Assembly: GCF_019357415.1 (NCBI RefSeq)
Contig: NZ_CP048410.1
Location: 1,550,001 to 1,614,000 of the forward strand
DNA length: 64,000 nt
DNA from: Gramella sp. MT6
Lineage (GTDB): Bacteria; Bacteroidota; Bacteroidia; Flavobacteriales; Flavobacteriaceae
Direction: 5' to 3'
Shown: positions 9,103 through 17,282 of the stretch, piece by piece
How positions within the stretch are numbered: the first letter of the stretch is position 1
How the letters are laid out: the number at the start of each line of letters is the position of its first letter
The notes under the pieces: generated by a model
What the model saw: only the letters and a program-made list of their open reading frames with translations
Databases searched by the model: none
What the model was told of the DNA's origin: nothing
Made by a program: the position numbers and the translations under genes

Positions 9103-10602
9103 ATGAAAAATTCATTTCTTCTTAGCTTCATTCTTTTGCTTGTTTCTGCCTCGGTTTTTTCTCAGGAGTTTTCAGGAAAAGTCTTGGATGAAAAAACTAA
9201 AAAGCCTATTCCATTTGCTACAGTACAGTTTGCTAAAAACCGTGGTGTAATTACAAATGATGAAGGCTTTTTTACTATTAACAGACCTGCTTCTGAAATT
9301 GAGGAGCTTATGATCTCCTCTGTTGGCTATGAACCAAATCAAGTTAAGACTTTAGATACCGGAAATAATATTTTTTATCTAAAAACACAGGTGATACAGT
9401 TGGACGATGTTTTTATTAGTGATAAAAAATTAACCGGTAAGGAGATCATGGAGAAAGCGAAAGAAAGGGTTGAGGAGAATTATGATATTGGAACAATTAA
9501 GAAGCGATTTTTTTTCAGGGAGTCTAATCTCAATGCCGTAAAGAGATTCGATCTTGATGTTCAGGAAAGCAGTATCGCAGATATAGATCAAAATTTGATG
9601 GACAGTATTTCTGAAAGTATTCCGAAAAATGTGAATTCTTATATCGAAGCGCTTGGAGATTTTAAGGGAAATTATAAGTCTCAGGAAGTGGAGCTTATCA
9701 AAGGGGCTAACCTTTATAATCCGCAGAGCACCGCTTCCCTCGATAAACTTCTCGATAGGATGGATAATCTTTTCAAAGAGAATGTAAAACCAGATTCCTA
9801 CCTGAAGATCAAATCTGGCCTGCTTGGGGTTAAAGTTGATGTGGATGAAATTATTGAGGAGAATGAGAAACCTGAAAATGAGCCTACCGAGGAGGAAATT
9901 GCAGAAACCGAAGCCAGGAAGAAGAAATCTGTGGTGGAGACTACAAATACTTATGTGGAATCATTATTGAATCATGCTTTCTGGAATGAGGAGGGTACTT
10001 TTAATCTTTTTGACAAACTCAATAAGTACAGATTTACAGTTGAGGGCTATACATATCTTGAATCCAGCCTGGTGTATATTATAAAATTTGAACCCAAAGG
10101 CAACGCAGATTTTAAGGGACAGGTCTATGTAGATACTGAAGATTATGGAGTTCATCGATTGGATTACGAGAATGTGAAACCACTGAAAAAATTCAAATTA
10201 TTAGGAATAAGCAGCATTGATGATGTGTTTCGGGGAAAAATGATCTTTACAAAGAATGCTTCGGGACATTATCTGCCCAGATATATGGAAAGGGAAGCGG
10301 GTGAAAGTTTTGGAATAGACCGACCCTTGAAAATGATTGAAAAGAATAAAAATGTGATTGGCAAGCGGAAGCAAAATGAGCTGGATCTGGATATTCTTAT
10401 AAACGTGAGTCAGCGAAACAAATATCAACTTATTTTCTTCTATCACTTTGATGAAGAAAATGCGGTAGCGATAGATGAAAGCTCTTCAAATGAATTTGAA
10501 TATCAAACCCTTAAAAAATACGATCCAGATTTCTGGGATGGCTATAATATCATGGAACCAAATTCTGCCATAAAAGAATTTACTGCAATCGAATCGAAAT
10601 AA
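9103..10602 (+). CDS. Secreted protein with carboxypeptidase regulatory-like domain
   Basis: A signal peptide (MKNSFLLSFILLLVSASVFSQ) is followed at about residues 20-105 by a CarboxypepD_reg-like beta-sandwich (FSGKVLDEKTKKPIPFATV, SSVGYEPN), the domain that also starts SusC-type receptors. No TonB plug or barrel follows. Instead there is a roughly 400-residue region with an acidic stretch near 265-285 and later strand-rich segments. The start at 9103 is chosen because the signal peptide begins there; an upstream ATG at 9067 would add twelve residues. A sequence one base from the -7 consensus (CACTTTTG, 9052-9059) lies upstream. Probably periplasmic or outer-membrane attached; function unknown. 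Confidence 0.7.
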   Translation: MKNSFLLSFILLLVSASVFSQEFSGKVLDEKTKKPIPFATVQFAKNRGVITNDEGFFTINRPASEIEELMISSVGYEPNQVKTLDTGNNIFYLKTQVIQLDDVFISDKKLTGKEIMEKAKERVEENYDIGTIKKRFFFRESNLNAVKRFDLDVQESSIADIDQNLMDSISESIPKNVNSYIEALGDFKGNYKSQEVELIKGANLYNPQSTASLDKLLDRMDNLFKENVKPDSYLKIKSGLLGVKVDVDEIIEENEKPENEPTEEEIAETEARKKKSVVETTNTYVESLLNHAFWNEEGTFNLFDKLNKYRFTVEGYTYLESSLVYIIKFEPKGNADFKGQVYVDTEDYGVHRLDYENVKPLKKFKLLGISSIDDVFRGKMIFTKNASGHYLPRYMEREAGESFGIDRPLKMIEKNKNVIGKRKQNELDLDILINVSQRNKYQLIFFYHFDEENAVAIDESSSNEFEYQTLKKYDPDFWDGYNIMEPNSAIKEFTAIESK

Positions 10603-10654
10603 ATATCAAGCCTGGAAAAAAAGAACTATTTTCAAGGGATAATAACTATTCCTA

Positions 10655-11104
10655 ATGAAAACTTTTTATTCCTGTATACTCTTTATTTTAATTATGGCTA
10701 ATTCTAATGCGCAATCCAATCCGTTTCAGTTAATGAAAGATCATGATGCCCTCCAGGTAAAGGATTTGGATACTTCAGCAAAATTTTACGGTGAAGTATT
10801 AGGTTTGGAAGAAATCCCTAATGGAGGGCTTCCAGATCATATTCGGTGGTTTCAGCTTGGTGATAAAGTTCAGATCCATCTGATAGAAAGCGAATATGTT
10901 CCCGAAATAAACAAAGGAGTGCATATGAGTTTGAGTACCAATAAACTCAATGAACTCATGGATTTTCTAATTTCTGAAAATATAGATTTTGAGAACTGGC
11001 CTGGAGAGCCAAATACCACGAATACACGCCCAGATGGGGTCAAACAGATCTATCTCCAGGATCCTGACGGATACTGGATCGAGATCAATGACGGCAGTCT
11101 TTAG
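10655..11104 (+). CDS. Secreted VOC (glyoxalase/bleomycin-resistance fold) protein
   Basis: A 149-residue protein with a signal peptide ending at SNAQ and one vicinal-oxygen-chelate module. The first beta-alpha unit is HDALQVKDLDTSAKFYGEVLGL; the last strand, QDPDGYWIEIND, holds the family's metal-ligand Glu. His in the first strand and His in VHMSLST are further candidate ligands. A secreted location is uncommon for this fold. It could be a lyase, dioxygenase or binding protein; the substrate cannot be read. Its stop overlaps the SulP stop on the other strand by 4 nt, with no separate terminator visible. Confidence 0.75.
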   Translation: MKTFYSCILFILIMANSNAQSNPFQLMKDHDALQVKDLDTSAKFYGEVLGLEEIPNGGLPDHIRWFQLGDKVQIHLIESEYVPEINKGVHMSLSTNKLNELMDFLISENIDFENWPGEPNTTNTRPDGVKQIYLQDPDGYWIEINDGSL

Positions 11105-12639
11105 AGCTTATCGGTTGCTACCTTGTAGGTTGGATCTTCCAAAATATTCACCTCGATAAGGGCGTCTGCATTCTGCAGTAATCGTCTGCAGTCATTGCTT
11201 AGATGTCTTAAATGCACTTTTTTGCCAACCTTGCTGTAACGCTGAGTCACATTGTTTAGAGCTTCAATGGCAGACATATCGGCAACACGGCTATCCTTAA
11301 AATCGATTATTATCTCTTCAGGATCGTTTATTACATCAAATTTTTCCAGGAAGTTAGTGGTGGAGGCAAAGAATAAGGGCCCGTAAATTTCATAGTGCTT
11401 CACTCCATTTTCATCTATAGACTTTCGTGCTCTAATTCTCTTGGCGCTTTCCCATGCAAAGAACAATGCAGAAAGTATCACTCCAACCAGAACGGCAAGG
11501 GCTAAATTATGCAGGATGACTGTTATTAACGCAACTATAATAACCAGGAAAATATCCTTCTTAGGTACTTTATTAAAGATCTTTAAACTAGCCCATTCAA
11601 AAGTTCCAATTGCCACCATGATCATTACTCCCACGAGTGCAGCCATTGGGACCTGTTCAATTATAGGTGCACCAAAAAGTACGATTGCTAGAATGGTAAA
11701 AGCTGCAATTATTCCAGACAGTCGGGCTCTGGAGCCTGCAGATAAGTTTACCAGGGTTTGAGCTATCATTGGGCAACCACCCATTCCGAAGAAGAAACCG
11801 TTAAGTAAGTTCGCACCTCCCTGTGCTACACATTCCCTGTTACCATTTCCTTTGGTTTCGGTAATTTCATCTACCAGGTTCAAAGTAAGTAAACCCTCGG
11901 TTAATCCCACAGCAGCCATGATCATTGAATATGGTGCAATGGTTTCTAAAGTTTCCCAGGTTAAAGGGATATTTGGAATATGAAAAGGTGGAAATCCTCC
12001 ACTTACTGAGGCAATGTCTTCTACGGTTTTAGTGTCTATTCCCAGGAAGTAAACCAGTATAAAAACTACGATAATTGCAACCAGAGAAGAAGGCACAGCT
12101 TTGGTTAGTTTGGGCAATAACACCACAATAGCTATGGTTAATGCGACCAGCCCTGCCATGATATACAGTGAAGTTCCGGAAAGCCATACAATATCACCGT
12201 TAACCACAGTTTTAAACTGATCCAACTGCGACATAAAGATTATTATAGCAAGCCCGTTCACGAATCCAAACATTACGGGGTGAGGCACTAAACGAATAAA
12301 TTTTCCAAGCCTGAAGACTCCAATTGCAATCTGAATTACACCTGCCAGGGCTACCGCTGCAAGTACATATTCTAAACCATTAGACTTCATCAAGGCAATT
12401 AACACAATTACCGTTGCCCCAGCTCCGCCGGAAATCATTCCGGGTCTTCCACCGAATATTGCAGTAACCAGACCCATGATAAATGAAGCGTATAATCCCA
12501 TTAGAGGAGGGAATCCAGCTAGAATAGCGAACGATAAAGATTCAGGAATCATGGTCATCGCTACGGTCAAACCGGCAAGTACTTCGGTTTTGTAATTAAC
12601 TTCTTGTTTAAAGTCGAATAAGTTCAAAACTTTTTTCAT
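11101..12639 (-). CDS. SulP (SLC26) family anion transporter with STAS domain
   Basis: A 512-residue inner-membrane transporter, probably for sulfate, bicarbonate or a related anion. The N-terminal half has many hydrophobic segments, beginning with the SulP signature around AGLTVAMTMIPESLSFA and GLYASF. A central GGCPMIAQTLVNLSAGSRAR segment is also typical. From about residue 430 a cytoplasmic STAS domain follows (IDFKDSRVADMSAIEAL). It is shorter than sulfate permeases of about 560 residues, mostly in the C-terminal domain. It is a single-gene unit with its own consensus promoter. Substrate assignment between sulfate and bicarbonate is open. Confidence 0.85.
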   Translation of the reverse strand: MKKVLNLFDFKQEVNYKTEVLAGLTVAMTMIPESLSFAILAGFPPLMGLYASFIMGLVTAIFGGRPGMISGGAGATVIVLIALMKSNGLEYVLAAVALAGVIQIAIGVFRLGKFIRLVPHPVMFGFVNGLAIIIFMSQLDQFKTVVNGDIVWLSGTSLYIMAGLVALTIAIVVLLPKLTKAVPSSLVAIIVVFILVYFLGIDTKTVEDIASVSGGFPPFHIPNIPLTWETLETIAPYSMIMAAVGLTEGLLTLNLVDEITETKGNGNRECVAQGGANLLNGFFFGMGGCPMIAQTLVNLSAGSRARLSGIIAAFTILAIVLFGAPIIEQVPMAALVGVMIMVAIGTFEWASLKIFNKVPKKDIFLVIIVALITVILHNLALAVLVGVILSALFFAWESAKRIRARKSIDENGVKHYEIYGPLFFASTTNFLEKFDVINDPEEIIIDFKDSRVADMSAIEALNNVTQRYSKVGKKVHLRHLSNDCRRLLQNADALIEVNILEDPTYKVATDKL

Positions 12640-12673
12640 AATCAGTCTTTTTCAGCTTGATTTTAAGAAGCGG

Positions 12674-12703
12674 CAAAAATAGTTATTAAAAATAGAAGCA
12701 CAA
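12674..12703 (-). promoter_or_regulatory. Promoter of the SulP gene (TTG-N19-TATTTTTG)
   Basis: On the minus strand TTG (plus 12701-12703) is followed after exactly 19 nt by TATTTTTG (plus 12674-12681). This fits the flavobacterial -33/-7 consensus and lies 34 nt before the ATG at 12639. It is the best promoter match in the window. Confidence 0.65.
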
Positions 12704-12864
12704 CCCGATTGGAATTTAGATTCAAAAAATTATTAAATTATGATTTTCAGCTACTTATATTTCTTTTTTTGGCAATTATGCAAATGAAAAGTTCAGTTTT
12801 GGAAGTAGCTGAGCCTCAATTGTTAGAAATTCAATAAAGATTAGGTAACAGAATCCAAATGAAA

Positions 12865-12872
12865 TACCTTTG
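12865..12872 (+). promoter_or_regulatory. -7 element upstream of era (TACCTTTG)
   Basis: Matches TAnnTTTG and ends 14 nt before the era ATG, giving a short leader. No good TTG lies at 17-23 nt upstream, so only the -7 half is supported. Confidence 0.5.
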
Positions 12873-12886
12873 CAAAAATTATCATT

Positions 12887-13774
12887 ATGGCGCATAAGGC
12901 CGGATTTGTAAATATTATTGGTAATCCCAATGTGGGAAAATCAACTTTGATGAACGCTTTTGTGGGTGAAAGACTTTCCATTATCACTTCAAAAGCGCAA
13001 ACTACCCGTCACCGTATCCTTGGGATCGTGAACGGGGAAGATTTCCAGGTGATCTTGAGTGATACACCAGGAATCATTAAGCCTGCATATGAATTACAGG
13101 CTTCTATGATGGATTTTGTGAAATCTGCTTTTGAAGACGCAGATGTTCTTATTTATATCGTGGAAATTGGAGAACAGGGATTAAAAGATGAAGCATTTTT
13201 CAATAAGATCGCTCATTCTGAAGTGCCAGTTCTTTTATTACTGAATAAGATCGATAAATCTAACCAGGAACAACTGGAAGAGCAGGTTAAATACTGGTCA
13301 GAAAAAGTTCCTACAGCAGAAATTCATCCGATCTCGGCTTTAGAAGGCTTTAATGTTTCTGAAGTTTTCAACAGGATCATAGAATTGTTGCCAGAATCCC
13401 CGGCGTTCTATCCAAAAGATACGCTTACCGATAAACCGGAAAGATTCTTTGTAAACGAGATCATTCGGGAAAAGATCCTTATCCATTATAAAAAAGAAAT
13501 CCCTTATAGTGTAGAGATCGAAACCAGTGAGTTTTTTGAAGAAGATGAGATCATCAGGATGCGAAGTGTGATCATGGTAGAGCGCGAAACTCAGAAGGGG
13601 ATTATTATTGGACATAAAGGTGCTGCTCTAAAAAGAGTAGGAGTGGAAGCCAGAAAGGACCTGGAGAAATTCTTCGGAAAACAGGTGCATCTTGAATTGT
13701 ACGTAAAAGTGAACAAAAACTGGCGTAGTGATTCAAAACAGCTCCGTAGATTCGGGTACAACGATAAAAAATAA
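12887..13774 (+). CDS. era: GTPase Era, 30S ribosome assembly
   Basis: Era binds the 3' end of 16S rRNA during small-subunit maturation. The 295-residue length matches the family. The P-loop is GNPNVGKS (12-19), followed by DTPG (G3) and NKID (G4). The C-terminal KH domain contains IIIGHKGAALKRVG, the RNA-binding GxxG loop. The ATG follows a -7 box by 14 nt. The next gene, 77 nt downstream, is the related double GTPase Der, which has its own -7 box. Confidence 0.97.
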   Translation: MAHKAGFVNIIGNPNVGKSTLMNAFVGERLSIITSKAQTTRHRILGIVNGEDFQVILSDTPGIIKPAYELQASMMDFVKSAFEDADVLIYIVEIGEQGLKDEAFFNKIAHSEVPVLLLLNKIDKSNQEQLEEQVKYWSEKVPTAEIHPISALEGFNVSEVFNRIIELLPESPAFYPKDTLTDKPERFFVNEIIREKILIHYKKEIPYSVEIETSEFFEEDEIIRMRSVIMVERETQKGIIIGHKGAALKRVGVEARKDLEKFFGKQVHLELYVKVNKNWRSDSKQLRRFGYNDKK

Positions 13775-13820
13775 ACTTTTCAGCATAATACAGGAGTGAA
13801 GCTAATTGGTTAAAAACCAC

Positions 13821-13828
13821 TATTTTTG
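13821..13828 (+). promoter_or_regulatory. -7 element upstream of der (TATTTTTG)
   Basis: A full match to TAnnTTTG, 23 nt before the der ATG. The nearest TTG (13806-13808) is only 12 nt upstream, so the -33 part is not convincing. It suggests der can be transcribed apart from era. Confidence 0.45.
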
Positions 13829-13851
13829 CTGCCTGAAATTAATATATAGTT

Positions 13852-15156
13852 ATGGGCAATATTGTCGCCATTGTGGGTAGGCCTAACGTAGGTAAATCAA
13901 CTTTTTTCAACCGACTTATACAGCGTCGTGAAGCCATTATTGATTCTGTGAGCGGGGTTACTCGTGACAGGCATTATGGAAAGTCTGACTGGAATGGGAA
14001 GAAATTTTCATTAATAGATACCGGTGGATATGTAAAAGGTAGTGATGATGTCTTTGAAGCTGAAATCGACAAGCAGGTTGAACTTGCTATTGATGAAGCA
14101 GATGCCATCATTTTTATGGTAGATGTGGAGGACGGAGTAACTTCAATGGATGAAGAGGTTGCCAATTTGCTTAGAAAAGTGAATAAACCTGTTCTACTTG
14201 CGGTAAATAAAGTGGACAATAATAAACGCCTGGCCAATGCGGTGGAATTCTATTCACTTGGTTTAGGAGAATATTTCCCTATCGCCAGTACCAATGGTAG
14301 TGGAACGGGAGATCTTCTGGATGCGCTTATCGAAGCCTTGCCAGAGATCGAAGAAGAAGAAGAATCTGAATTACCAAGATTTGCCGTGGTTGGAAGACCA
14401 AATGCTGGGAAATCTTCATTTATAAATGCACTTATCGGTGAGGATAGATATATCGTAACCGATATTGCTGGAACAACCAGGGATTCTATCGATACTAGGT
14501 ATAATCGTTTCGGTTTTGAATTTAACCTGGTGGATACTGCCGGGATCAGGAGAAAATCTAAGGTTAAGGAAAACCTTGAGTTCTATTCGGTAATGAGATC
14601 TGTTAGGGCTATCGAGAACTGTGATGTATGTTTAGTAGTTCTGGATGCAACCCGTGGATTTGATGGTCAGGTTCAGAATATTTTCTGGCTTGCCCAGAGA
14701 AATCATAAAGGTATCGTGATCCTGGTGAACAAGTGGGACCTTGTAGATAAGGAAACCAATACCATGAAAGAGTACGAGGCGATGATACGTCGTGAGATCG
14801 AACCTTTCACCGATGTACCGATCGTATTTATTTCAGTATTGACCAAGCAAAGAGTTTTTAAAGCAATTGAGACGGCCGTTAAGGTATTTGAGAATAGAAG
14901 TAAGAAGATCAAAACCCGTGAGTTTAATGATATCATGCTTCCAATTATCGAGAAAAATCCGCCGCCGGCTTATAAAGGAAAATATGTAAAGATCAAATTC
15001 TGTATGCAGTTACCAACACCGCATCCACAATTTGCTTTTTTCTGTAATCTTCCGCAATATGTAAGAGATCCTTATAAGAGGTTTTTAGAGAATAAATTGA
15101 GGCAGGAATTCGATTTTGAAGGTGTTCCAATTTCAATTTTCTTTAGAAAGAAATAG
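13852..15156 (+). CDS. der: GTPase Der (EngA), 50S ribosome assembly
   Basis: Der acts in large-subunit assembly. It has two tandem G domains: the first P-loop is GRPNVGKS (9-16) with NKVD at 119-122, the second is GRPNAGKS (181-188) with NKWD further on. An acidic linker (EEEEESE, about 167-173) joins them. The C-terminal KH-like domain ends at IFFRKK. The length of 434 residues is standard. It is followed by a strong terminator, so the era-der segment ends here. Confidence 0.97.
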   Translation: MGNIVAIVGRPNVGKSTFFNRLIQRREAIIDSVSGVTRDRHYGKSDWNGKKFSLIDTGGYVKGSDDVFEAEIDKQVELAIDEADAIIFMVDVEDGVTSMDEEVANLLRKVNKPVLLAVNKVDNNKRLANAVEFYSLGLGEYFPIASTNGSGTGDLLDALIEALPEIEEEEESELPRFAVVGRPNAGKSSFINALIGEDRYIVTDIAGTTRDSIDTRYNRFGFEFNLVDTAGIRRKSKVKENLEFYSVMRSVRAIENCDVCLVVLDATRGFDGQVQNIFWLAQRNHKGIVILVNKWDLVDKETNTMKEYEAMIRREIEPFTDVPIVFISVLTKQRVFKAIETAVKVFENRSKKIKTREFNDIMLPIIEKNPPPAYKGKYVKIKFCMQLPTPHPQFAFFCNLPQYVRDPYKRFLENKLRQEFDFEGVPISIFFRKK

Positions 15157-15193
15157 GAAGTCCTTACAAAGTAAATTAAGCCTTTTATCATAT

Positions 15194-15232
15194 AATCACC
15201 CTGTAATTTGTTCTGCAAATTACCGGGTGATT
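15194..15232 (+). terminator. Terminator after der
   Basis: Arms AATCACCC-T-GTAATTTG and CAAATTAC-C-GGGTGATT give two 8-bp helices separated by one mismatch, with a TTCTG loop, followed by TTATTTAAT. The 17-nt arms make this one of the strongest hairpins in the window. Confidence 0.8.
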
Positions 15233-15494
15233 TATTTAATGCCAATTCTGAAAATTTCCTAGCTCATTTTAAATGGGTGTAATTTGAATAATATCAACCT
15301 TGTCAGCTTGATATCATCCTTTCTGACACCAGTTACTAGCCTTAATTTGAAGGAAAATATCGAATTATAAGAGGATGAAAAGGAGCCATTGGTTCTACGC
15401 CTATAATATTGTTAGTTCAACGATTAATTTTTGAAAAACTTCTGTAACTCCTTATATTTAAGAGAATTGAGTATTAATATTAAAGAAGGAGATT
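15233..15494. other. Non-coding gap with overlapping inverted repeats
   Basis: No gene is visible here. ATATCAA (15291-15297) pairs with TTGATAT (15308-15314), and TGTCAG (15301-15306) pairs with CTGACA (15323-15328). The two helices overlap in space, so only one could form at a time. The segment probably holds the promoter of the following small gene, but no clean TAnnTTTG is present. Confidence 0.4.
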
Positions 15495-15644
15495 ATGGAG
15501 ATTTTTACTGATTTTATTCACAATTACAATAATTCCTTAAGAGGTCTTAGTATCTGGGGCAAAATCCTGGTTACCCTCACTTTGGCAATGATCTTTGTTG
15601 CTATTATTGGAGCAATTGTTAATGTGATCCTGCTTAACGTCTAA
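15495..15644 (+). CDS. Small single-pass membrane protein, 49 residues
   Basis: The frame gives a short polar N-terminus (MEIFTDFIHNYNNSLRG) and one hydrophobic helix (about 22-47) with Gly and Ala. A strong purine-rich ribosome site, AAGAAGGAG at 15482-15490, precedes the ATG by 4 nt. That is unusual for Bacteroidetes, where such sites are generally weak. Hairpins flank the gene on both sides, so it looks like its own transcription unit. It is too short for usual gene callers. I recognise no family; a regulatory or stress-related membrane peptide is possible but unproven. Confidence 0.6.
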   Translation: MEIFTDFIHNYNNSLRGLSIWGKILVTLTLAMIFVAIIGAIVNVILLNV

Positions 15645-15683
15645 TTCAATTTTGAATTATTGAAAACTTACTCTCATCCCCCG

Positions 15684-15734
15684 TTGACCATTTCGTTTTC
15701 TTCTACATAAACGAACAGGTTTTTTATTGGTCAA
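15684..15734 (+). terminator. Nested hairpin after the small membrane-protein gene
   Basis: Inner arms TTCGTTT (15692-15698) and AAACGAA (15709-15715) are followed four bases later by six T residues (15720-15725). Outer arms TTGACCA (15684-15690) and TGGTCAA (15728-15734) enclose both. The inner stem plus T-run looks like a terminator; the outer pair is unexplained. Confidence 0.45.
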
Positions 15735-15778
15735 ATTTTCATTAATTAAATTCCACTATTAAAATATCACCCTGCTAT

Positions 15779-15792
15779 GTAACCATGGTTAC
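15779..15792. promoter_or_regulatory. Perfect 14-bp palindrome upstream of the SQR-like gene, candidate operator
   Basis: GTAACCATGGTTAC is a perfect palindrome 49 nt before the flavoprotein ATG. Read as TGTAA-N6-TTACT it resembles the TGTNA-N6-TNACA form bound by Crp/Fnr-family regulators, with one mismatch at the last base. This suggests regulated expression of the next gene. Confidence 0.45.
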
Positions 15793-15841
15793 TGTGCAAA
15801 TTTCCTTTATGGCGTAAATTCAATATATAAAATTTGAAGCC

Positions 15842-17041
15842 ATGAAAACTGTAGTGATTGGAGGGAATTTTGCCGGTTTAACTGCTGCGCTGGAATTAAA
15901 GAGAAAAGGAAAACAAGAGCAGGAAGTTGTCGTTATTGATAAATCTACTGTATTCCTTTTTATTCCATCCCTCATATGGGTTCCGTTTGGAAGAAGAGAG
16001 ATTAAGGATATTTCTTTCCGTAAAGATGAACTTTTAAGAAAGAAAGGAGTTGAGTTCATTAATGCCGAAGCAATTAAGGTAGATCCAGACAAAAATATTG
16101 TAGTTACTAGTAAAGGTGATGTAAGTTATGATCAGCTGGTGATTGCCACCGGGCCAAAGGTAAAATATGATGTTGCTCCCGGTGTTAAGGAGTATGCTCA
16201 TTATATTGGCACACCCAAAGGTGCGATGGAAACACGAAAAGCTCTTGAAAAATTTAAAAAAGATCCTGGCCCTGTGGTTATTGGAGCAACTCAAAATGCG
16301 GGTTGTATGGGAGCGGCTTACGAATTTCTGTTCAATATTGAAAAATGGCTTCGCGAGCAGAAGATTCGTAAAAAAGTCGATCTGTACTGGATCACTCCAG
16401 AAACCTTTTTAGGTCACTTTGGAATTGACGGAATAAAAGGTGGGGAAACCATGTTGAAATCCTTCATGAAAATGTTTCATATTCATTACAGAACAGAGGT
16501 AGGGGTTAAAGAGGTTTTTAAAGACAGGGTAGAACTGACTACCGGTGAAATTCTACCGAGTAAGTTTACCATGTTAATGCCACCTTTTATTGGAGTTGAT
16601 TTTGTAACCAATTCACCTGGCCTCCACGCAACCGAAGCTGGATATATCCCGGTAACCAATGATTACAGGCATGTGGATTATCCCAATGTCTGGGCAGCGG
16701 GAATTGCGGTAGATGTGAAATTGCCCTTTACACCTGGAAAGATACCTTTCTCTGGTCCTAAAACAGGTTATCCTTCAGATGAAACTGGTAAGATCGTGGC
16801 AGAGAATATAATCAGATTGTCTAAGGGAGAAACTAAGCTTAAAGAAAAAGCCTGGGGTAAAATTCCTGGAATATGCGTTATGGATGCAGGTAAAAAAGAA
16901 GTGATCATTCTTTCTGACACACTTTTTAAACCCAGAAAATTCGCGGTAATGATCCCTAATGTGCTTTACGATTTCTCTAAAGTACTATTTGAGAAATACT
17001 TTATGTGGAAAACGAAACGTGGTTTGTCCTATTTACCATGA
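15842..17041 (+). CDS. Sulfide:quinone-oxidoreductase-like FAD flavoprotein
   Basis: A 399-residue two-dinucleotide-binding-domain flavoprotein. VIGGNFAGLTAAL (5-17) is the FAD Rossmann motif and a second conserved segment is WAAGIAV (284-290). Cys155 (NAGCMGAAYEF) and Cys345 (PGICVMD) match the two cysteines that hold the sulfur chain in sulfide:quinone reductases. They are the only cysteines in the protein; the third cysteine found in some types is absent. The C-terminus has hydrophobic/aromatic segments suited to membrane attachment. Likely role: oxidation of sulfide to polysulfide with reduction of quinone. An NADH dehydrogenase type II is the alternative, made less likely by the cysteines. 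A palindromic candidate operator lies upstream. Confidence 0.75.
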   Translation: MKTVVIGGNFAGLTAALELKRKGKQEQEVVVIDKSTVFLFIPSLIWVPFGRREIKDISFRKDELLRKKGVEFINAEAIKVDPDKNIVVTSKGDVSYDQLVIATGPKVKYDVAPGVKEYAHYIGTPKGAMETRKALEKFKKDPGPVVIGATQNAGCMGAAYEFLFNIEKWLREQKIRKKVDLYWITPETFLGHFGIDGIKGGETMLKSFMKMFHIHYRTEVGVKEVFKDRVELTTGEILPSKFTMLMPPFIGVDFVTNSPGLHATEAGYIPVTNDYRHVDYPNVWAAGIAVDVKLPFTPGKIPFSGPKTGYPSDETGKIVAENIIRLSKGETKLKEKAWGKIPGICVMDAGKKEVIILSDTLFKPRKFAVMIPNVLYDFSKVLFEKYFMWKTKRGLSYLP

Positions 17042-17070
17042 TCATCGGTTAGTTTTAAATTGAGGTATAA

Positions 17071-17100
17071 AAAAAGCCCGCTAAAAATAGCGGGCTTTTT
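17071..17100. terminator. Bidirectional terminator between SQR-like gene and tRNA-Phe
   Basis: A 13-bp perfect stem, AAAAAGCCCGCTA with TAGCGGGCTTTTT, and an AAAA loop. A-tract and T-tract on opposite sides allow termination in both directions, fitting the convergent arrangement. Confidence 0.9.
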
Positions 17101-17105
17101 AAAGG

Positions 17106-17178
17106 TGGTGCCTCCAGGAATCGAACCAGGGACACAAGGATTTTCAGTCCTTTGCTCTACCAACTGAGCTAAGGCACC
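17106..17178 (-). tRNA. tRNA-Phe (GAA)
   Basis: A 73-nt cloverleaf on the minus strand. The acceptor stem GGTGCCT pairs with AGGCACC, the D arm contains AGCTCAGTTGGTAGAGC, the anticodon loop is CTGAAAA giving GAA, and the T arm contains GGTTCGATTCC. The discriminator base is A. The bases after it are CCT, so a complete CCA end is not encoded and must be added after transcription. Confidence 0.97.
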
Positions 17179-17282
17179 AGTTGCTTTGTTAAGCGGTGGC
17201 AAATATAATTTCATTTTTAGGAACTCACAAAGGAAATTTTAAAAAAATGCTTTTGTATTTTAGCTTTTCTAAGAAAATCTGA

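Noticed and set aside
17029..17214. Minus-strand 61-residue frame across the tRNA
   Set aside because: It contains the ALAQLVEQR-type translation of a tRNA gene, a common false frame; the locus is tRNA-Phe.
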